A stretch of 9,438 nt of DNA, from positions 1 through 9,438 of the forward strand of contig JBKPOG010000155.1 in the NCBI GenBank assembly GCA_046732975.1, in the 5' to 3' direction. Both the position numbers and the translations under genes were made by a program. Position 1 is the stretch's first letter; each line of letters opens with the position of its first letter. The notes below the pieces were generated by a model. The model did not search any database, was not told the origin of the DNA, and saw only the letters and a list, made by a program, of their open reading frames with translations. Below are positions 5,846 to 9,438 of this stretch, piece after piece. The stretch is from JAMXLO01 sp046732975 (lineage in GTDB: Bacteria > Pseudomonadota > Alphaproteobacteria > Acetobacterales > Acetobacteraceae).

Positions 5846-7231
5846 TCATCGCCGGCCGCCGCCACCGCGGAAGCCACCGCCGCCCCGAGCGCCACCACCG
5901 CCGCGGGCTGCGAAGCTGCCTCCCCCTGGCCGCTGCCCCCCGAATGAGCGGCTTTGCGTGCCCCGCTGACCAAATTGCGATGCCTGTCGACCATCCCGCA
6001 TGCCAGAGAACGCACCCTGCCCGCCTTGCCTTGCGGGAAGTGTGCTGGGCCGATTGACGTTGGGGCGGTTGCCTTGACCCGGCTGGCCAAACCCCGGCCT
6101 TTCCGCCGCCCCACCCTGGCCCAAACCACCGCCGCCGCCCGGGCGGGAAAACCCGCCACCGGCTCCAGCACCGCCACTTGGTCGAGACAGTCCTGCGCCC
6201 CCCGCGCCATCACCGGGCCGCGAGAGGCCGCCGCCAGCGCCACCCTGAGCAAAGCTGCCGCCGCGTGCCGGCGGGCGGACAGCATTCCCTGGCACCGAGA
6301 CCTGGTTGCGACCGATCGCTCCAGCCGCTAGGCCGTTGCCGCGGGCAGGCAACCCGACTGGGCCGCCCGGTGGCCGCTGCAGACCGGCTGGTCGACCTCC
6401 AGCGCGATTGGCCTGCCAGTTACTCGACCTGATCGCTGCGCGATTGGCGTTGATATTATTGTATCGGTTCACATTGACATTGATGTTACCGGCGCCCCAC
6501 GACGGCGAGGCCCAGTTCCACAGCCCAGCGGTGATTGCCACCCCGGCGCCAAACATCAATCCGGAGGCAAGCGCGCCACCCAGCGGGTAGTAGGCGGCCG
6601 GTGGCGGGAAATACACCGGTGGAGAGCTCGGGTATGGCCAGGTGCCGTAGACGGTGCTGGGATTGTAGCTGGGTACATAGACCACATTGGGCTGCGCCGG
6701 CTCGATGATGACCGTTTGCGCCTCGGTCTTTACGACCTGTTGCGACGTGGTTTGCAGGCTGCCGCTCGACTGCGCCTGACGCCGCAGGCGCTGGACCGAG
6801 TCCATGACCGCTGCCTGCTGATCGGCGACGGCGTACCCAAGCTGCTGCGTCCAGTCGAGATTTTCGTTCATCATCGACAGCACCTGCGGAAATGGTACCA
6901 ACGACTTCACGCTGGGGTCCCATGGCAGCGGCTCCAACGCCTTGGTCAGCGCATCGCCGGAGAGTCCCTTGCTTTCCGGCTTTTCGAGCCACCGGGCAGC
7001 CTCGACAATCTGCAAGGGAAAGGTCGATGCCATCAGCGTTTGCGTCAGCAGCGGATCGGGATATAGCGCGATCGGCGCCAGCAAGGCGTCGAGCTGCTCA
7101 GTGTTGAAGGTCTGCGCGGACTGCGCCGGGGGCGCGGTCGCCTCTGGCGCCGGCTGGGCGTGCAGCATCGCGGGACACGACACATGCAGCATCAGAACGC
7201 TGCCAACAATCCGTGCAAGCCGGCCAGTCAT
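5846..7231 (-). CDS. DUF3300 exported protein with Gly/Arg-rich tail
   Basis: A 461-residue exported protein. The signal peptide (1-25) probably ends at MLHA before Gln26. The DUF3300 domain spans about 43-240, starting FNTEQLDALLAPIALYPDPLL and including AARWLEKP, PWDPSVKSLVPFPQVL, NVVYVPSYNPSTVYGTWPY and a hydrophobic glycine-rich segment at 218-240. From about 245 the chain becomes low-complexity: an Asn-rich part (NINVNVNRYNN), then a Gly/Arg/Pro/Ser tail with three SRP-glycine units (338, 349, 362) and an end of GGGG/R repeats. The tail is long even for this family. GGAG lies 7 bases before the ATG, which overlaps the patatin gene stop as ATGA. The next gene (DUF2950) starts at its 3' end, so coupling is likely on both sides. 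The function is not known; an envelope role is inferred from export and neighbours. Confidence 0.92.
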   Translation of the reverse strand: MTGRLARIVGSVLMLHVSCPAMLHAQPAPEATAPPAQSAQTFNTEQLDALLAPIALYPDPLLTQTLMASTFPLQIVEAARWLEKPESKGLSGDALTKALEPLPWDPSVKSLVPFPQVLSMMNENLDWTQQLGYAVADQQAAVMDSVQRLRRQAQSSGSLQTTSQQVVKTEAQTVIIEPAQPNVVYVPSYNPSTVYGTWPYPSSPPVYFPPPAAYYPLGGALASGLMFGAGVAITAGLWNWASPSWGAGNINVNVNRYNNINANRAAIRSSNWQANRAGGRPAGLQRPPGGPVGLPARGNGLAAGAIGRNQVSVPGNAVRPPARGGSFAQGGAGGGLSRPGDGAGGAGLSRPSGGAGAGGGFSRPGGGGGLGQGGAAERPGFGQPGQGNRPNVNRPSTLPARQGGQGAFSGMRDGRQASQFGQRGTQSRSFGGQRPGGGSFAARGGGGARGGGGFRGGGGRR

Positions 7232-8187
7232 ACGCGTGCTCCGCTTGTCCGCAAATTATCGAGCAGGATGCAGCTGCTCACCGGGAGGACCCAGCACGGG
7301 AAGACAAACTGGATGTCATGATCGGGGAGGACCCTTTTGTGCAGCCGTCTTCCGCGATCTTCAGGTGGACGTGGCGGGTAGTTGTCGAGGAACTGGCGCA
7401 GCGGTTCGGACGTGGTGACGGTCAATTGCGCCTGTGTTCCGATCCTGGACAAAGGATTGCGCCGTTCTTCAGCGGTGACGCGGCGTTCCCAGCCGGGCAC
7501 ACGCCCGCCGCAGTCTGCGGCGCGGTTGGTCAACGTGATCGGCGAGAATAGTCCGGGAAACCCATTGGACGCAGCAACGGCGCGCGCAAGCGGAAACTCT
7601 GACAGGTCAGAGCAGATGATATCGAAGGCTTCTTGCGTGAAAAGGAACGGAGCACCGTAGCTGCTGTCGGTGGCTCCAATTGCGATAATCGGTCGGCCGA
7701 GCGCCTGCAGATTCTTGTAAGTGGCGCCATGGAACATCGTTCGATCATAGACCCGTTCCATGTAGTCGTTGGTGCCGGAGTAGAGAAAGTCCTTCTCGTA
7801 CTGACCAAACGCCTTGTTCCGGTGCAGGCCATAATAGGCAGCGGTGAAGCTACCTCCGGATATGCCGGAGATCCCGTCCAGTTGCGACAGCAGCGACCTG
7901 CCATCTCCTGGGATGGTGACCTGTCCCATGCCCTTCAAGGCGCCGTAGGCATACGCTGCCGACCGCTTTCCGCCGCCGGACATCGCAACCAGGATCAGCA
8001 GATCAGGGATCTCTCGAACCCTGGTCACCGAATCGATTCGGTAGCCGCCGGCAGAGATGGTTTCGCTCCCCGGCGGCTCAAGTTTGGACTGGGGCAGGGG
8101 TGTTGTATCGACGACGGTGAGTGACGCACATCCCGCCAGCAGCGTCGCAACCAGCACCATTGCGACGCGCAGACAAGGGCACAGCAT
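7228..8187 (-). CDS. Patatin-like lipoprotein lacking the C-terminal catalytic part
   Basis: A lipoprotein with the N-terminal part of a patatin-like phospholipase. I start it at 8187 because MLCPCLRVAMVLVATLLAGC is an ideal lipoprotein signal with Cys20 lipidated; an in-frame ATG at 8238 would bury this signal behind 17 extra residues and overlap the previous gene. Residue 21 is Ala, which fits outer-membrane sorting. The oxyanion-hole motif MSGGGKRSA (69-77) and the nucleophile elbow GISGG with Ser110 are present, followed by conserved-looking FHGATY, FLFTQEAFD and NGFPGLFSPITL. The usual second catalytic residue, Asp of a DG[GA] motif, is absent: after about residue 268 the chain turns into an Arg/Pro-rich stretch. 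One base on, near 7380, another frame reads TTRHVHL and then EDG, resembling the expected TRYVHLVDGG. The protein is therefore probably frameshifted or truncated and may not be an active lipase. Family members I recall are longer. Its stop overlaps the DUF3300 start as ATGA. Confidence 0.8.
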   Translation of the reverse strand: MLCPCLRVAMVLVATLLAGCASLTVVDTTPLPQSKLEPPGSETISAGGYRIDSVTRVREIPDLLILVAMSGGGKRSAAYAYGALKGMGQVTIPGDGRSLLSQLDGISGISGGSFTAAYYGLHRNKAFGQYEKDFLYSGTNDYMERVYDRTMFHGATYKNLQALGRPIIAIGATDSSYGAPFLFTQEAFDIICSDLSEFPLARAVAASNGFPGLFSPITLTNRAADCGGRVPGWERRVTAEERRNPLSRIGTQAQLTVTTSEPLRQFLDNYPPRPPEDRGRRLHKRVLPDHDIQFVFPCWVLPVSSCILLDNLRTSGARV

Positions 8188-8200
8188 TGTCGAGAGAAAC

Positions 8201-8479
8201 TCAATGCGTGGTTGAGGCAGAACTTTTGCCAGCGGCATAGCCCTGCTGATACGAAGCCTGCTCGTTCTTCTTGACCGAATCGTAGATCAGCCCGCCGGCA
8301 AGACCCGCCGCTGCGCCGGCCACTGCACCAAGTGCGGCGTTGCCGCCGATAGCCCCGAGGACCGCACCTCCAGCTGTGCCGATGGCGGTTCCTGACAGCG
8401 CACGCTGCTGAGTTTGGTTCATGTCGGAGCAGCCGGCCAAGGCGAGGCCACCAGCGAGCAGGGCAATTGTAGGCTTCAT
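8201..8479 (-). CDS. Glycine-zipper lipoprotein
   Basis: A 92-residue small lipoprotein. The signal MKPTIALLAGGLALAGC ends in a lipobox LAGC with Cys17 as the lipid site, followed by Ser, so outer-membrane anchoring is expected. Residues 30-64 form a glycine zipper (GTAIGTAGGAVLGAIGG and GAVAGAAAGLAGGL), the membrane-inserting element of small envelope lipoproteins such as the SlyB/OsmB-like group. A short polar tail with YQQGYAAGK follows. I chose the ATG at 8479 because GGAGG (8490-8486) is 6 bases upstream; the ATG at 8485 directly abuts that sequence and is too close. It lies 19 bases after the Rap1a-like gene and 13 bases before the patatin-like gene, so all belong to one transcript. Its exact role is unknown; envelope stability or assembly is inferred. 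Confidence 0.85.
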   Translation of the reverse strand: MKPTIALLAGGLALAGCSDMNQTQQRALSGTAIGTAGGAVLGAIGGNAALGAVAGAAAGLAGGLIYDSVKKNEQASYQQGYAAGKSSASTTH

Positions 8480-8485
8480 GGTCAT

Positions 8486-8490
8486 CCTCC
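8486..8490 (-). promoter_or_regulatory. Ribosome binding site deciding the start of the glycine-zipper gene
   Basis: GGAGG on the minus strand lies 6 bases before the ATG at 8479 and directly touches the ATG at 8485. Normal spacing therefore favours the 92-residue product over the 94-residue one. Confidence 0.65.
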
Positions 8491-8498
8491 GTAGTTCG

Positions 8499-8894
8499 TC
8501 AGCGGCCGCGTGAGCAGGGGAATTGCTGCGTCAGGAAAGTGGCGATGGCGTCGGCTGGCGGCAGAGCCAACCGTCCGGGATCCGCCTTTGCCCACTGGAC
8601 GAAATTCGCGATGCCCTCATTACGGCTCGGCGTCTGGCTCGGCATGCAGAACATGTGTCGCGATTTCCGCGCCATGTCCTCCTCCTGCAGGACGCGGAAC
8701 ACACCAACCGTAAAGCCATGGCAGAAATTGACGGCCGCCGTGTACATCCTATCGGATTGCGCGGCCGAACAAAGCTCGACCAGGTCACCCGTGTTGTGCA
8801 GCACGAACGTATCCTCGGTCACGGCATGCGCCGAACCAGCCGATAGACCTACAGATAAAGCAAAGCCAGCAAGCCATCGATGAAAGCGCATCAT
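8499..8894 (-). CDS. Rap1a/Tai-like secreted protein
   Basis: A 131-residue exported protein. The signal peptide ends at GSAHA before Val25. The mature part has NTGDLVELCSA (34-44), AAVNFCHGFTVGV (53-65), MFCMPS (81-86) and a final FPCSRGR, so four cysteines (42, 58, 83, 127) that could make two disulfides. The order TGDL-x-x-x-C, then C-x-GF, then C-x-P, then a helix ending in FPC is that of the Rap1a/Tai domain, first known from type VI secretion immunity proteins of Serratia and widely found in alphaproteobacteria without such a system. No effector gene is adjacent, so immunity should not be assumed. Two adjacent ATGs (8894, 8891) are possible; AAGGAGG lies 3 bases before the first and 6 before the second, favouring the second. 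The start overlaps the stop of the RND permease (ATGA), so it is coupled to the pump gene. Confidence 0.8.
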   Translation of the reverse strand: MMRFHRWLAGFALSVGLSAGSAHAVTEDTFVLHNTGDLVELCSAAQSDRMYTAAVNFCHGFTVGVFRVLQEEDMARKSRHMFCMPSQTPSRNEGIANFVQWAKADPGRLALPPADAIATFLTQQFPCSRGR

Positions 8895-9438
8895 TCTCCT
8901 CCTTGCGATCGTATCAGTGCTGGGTGTTCAGGCGTGCCCGTCCGATTTGACTGCGGCGCCACCGGACGAGCCGATGAGCGAAGCCGTTCGCGAACATACT
9001 GGAAGATGACGTAGAGGGCGGGAATGGCAAAAATTCCGATGAACGACGCCGTCAGCATGCCGCCGAACACGGGCGTGCCGACATTGCGTCGTGCAAGGCG
9101 CGACGGCCCCTCGGCCACCACCAGAGGCAGCAGGCCAAGAATGAAGGCGAACGACGTCATCATCACCGGACGGAAGCGCAGGCGTGCGCCCTCGGTCGCT
9201 GCTTCCAGCAACGGCATGCCTTCGGTCCGGCGCTCCTTGGCGAACTCCACGATCAGAATGCCATTTTTTGCCGCCAGACCGATCAGCACCACCATGCCGA
9301 TCTGCGCGTAAAGATCGAGCGTCAGGCCGGCGGCGACGATGGCGGCATAGGAGCCGACCACCCCAATGGTAACGGAGAGCAGGACCGGGATCGGAATCGT
9401 CCAGCTCTCGTAGAGCGCGACCAGGAACAGGTAAGCGA
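8891..9438 (-). CDS. RND efflux permease, C-terminal end (cut by window edge)
   Basis: The last 181 residues of an inner-membrane RND pump of the HAE1/AcrB-MexB type, open at the right edge of the window. The frame is continuous to base 9438 and reads AYLFLVALYESWTIPIPVLL, a transmembrane helix, then LYAQIGMVVLIGLAAKNGIL and IVEFAKERR, the well-conserved segment around the last transmembrane helices, then RPVMMTSFAFILGLLPLV and VGTPVFGGMLTA, and a final helix ending near YVIFQYVRERL. These are hallmark RND C-terminal motifs. Such pumps work as trimers with a periplasmic adaptor and outer-membrane channel, exporting drugs, solvents or lipids; the substrate cannot be judged from this part. The hydrophilic tail after the last helix (about 30 residues) is typical. 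A GTG at 9361 is internal and not a start. The stop overlaps the Rap1a-like start, so the pump heads the downstream block. Confidence 0.95.
   Translation of the reverse strand, partial: AYLFLVALYESWTIPIPVLLSVTIGVVGSYAAIVAAGLTLDLYAQIGMVVLIGLAAKNGILIVEFAKERRTEGMPLLEAATEGARLRFRPVMMTSFAFILGLLPLVVAEGPSRLARRNVGTPVFGGMLTASFIGIFAIPALYVIFQYVRERLRSSARPVAPQSNRTGTPEHPALIRSQGGE

Noticed and set aside
6100..6260. Repetitive GC-rich stretch as a possible CRISPR or DNA repeat array
   Set aside because: The repetition is explained by codons for Gly/Ser/Arg/Pro repeats in the DUF3300 tail; there are no regular spacers.
5557..6285. 242-residue minus-strand ORF overlapping the DUF3300 tail and the DUF2950 start
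   Set aside because: It is an out-of-frame shadow of two firm genes in a GC-rich repeat region; its composition is Ala/Arg-rich without domain signals.
8499..8894. Rap1a-like protein as a type VI secretion immunity gene
   Set aside because: No toxin or type VI gene is nearby, and the domain is common in alphaproteobacteria outside that setting.

Overview
The window looks like chromosomal DNA of a GC-rich alphaproteobacterium, probably of the Rhizobiales (Bradyrhizobium/Rhodopseudomonas-like) or a neighbouring order. The reasons are strong G/C preference at third codon positions, protein families typical of that group (DUF3141 next to a phosphate acetyltransferase, class I PPK2, DUF3300/DUF2950, Rap1a-like proteins), and two perfect FNR/FixK-type boxes of the form TTGAT-N4-ATCAA. 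The assignment to a group is inference. No tRNA, rRNA, CRISPR array, transposase or integrase was seen.

Left part (1-3718), all on the minus strand. Reading in the direction of transcription there is a small unrecognised gene that appears to be frameshifted (3718-3445), a class I polyphosphate kinase 2 (3413-2568), a 249-base gap holding a perfect FNR/FixK box (2453-2466), a DUF3141 alpha/beta-hydrolase with a PHA-synthase-like Cys-Asp-His triad (2318-144), and the first 50 codons of a phosphate acetyltransferase whose start overlaps the DUF3141 stop by 8 bases. The cluster suggests ATP supply by substrate-level phosphorylation (acetyl phosphate, polyphosphate) and acyl/polyester metabolism when oxygen is low.

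Middle (3719-4882). A short secreted surface-antigen-type protein (minus strand) and a tandem CBS-domain protein (plus strand) diverge from a 138-base gap. This gap holds the second perfect FNR/FixK box (4222-4235), placed so that a good -10 element and a start site at about 4270 would serve the CBS gene.

Right part (4869-9438), all on the minus strand and very tightly packed. In order of transcription: the C-terminal end of an RND efflux permease, a Rap1a/Tai-like secreted four-cysteine protein, a glycine-zipper lipoprotein, a patatin-like lipoprotein that lacks its C-terminal catalytic region, a DUF3300 exported protein with a long Gly/Arg-rich tail, and a DUF2950 exported protein. Stops and starts overlap (ATGA) or lie within about 20 bases, so this looks like one operon directed at the cell envelope. 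It meets the CBS gene tail to tail with a 14-base overlap.

The most notable points are the two matched anaerobic boxes flanking the polyphosphate/acetyl-phosphate region, two genes that seem broken by frameshifts, and a compact operon of exported proteins of unknown function behind an RND pump. I see no clear evidence of a wholly new defence or mobile system.
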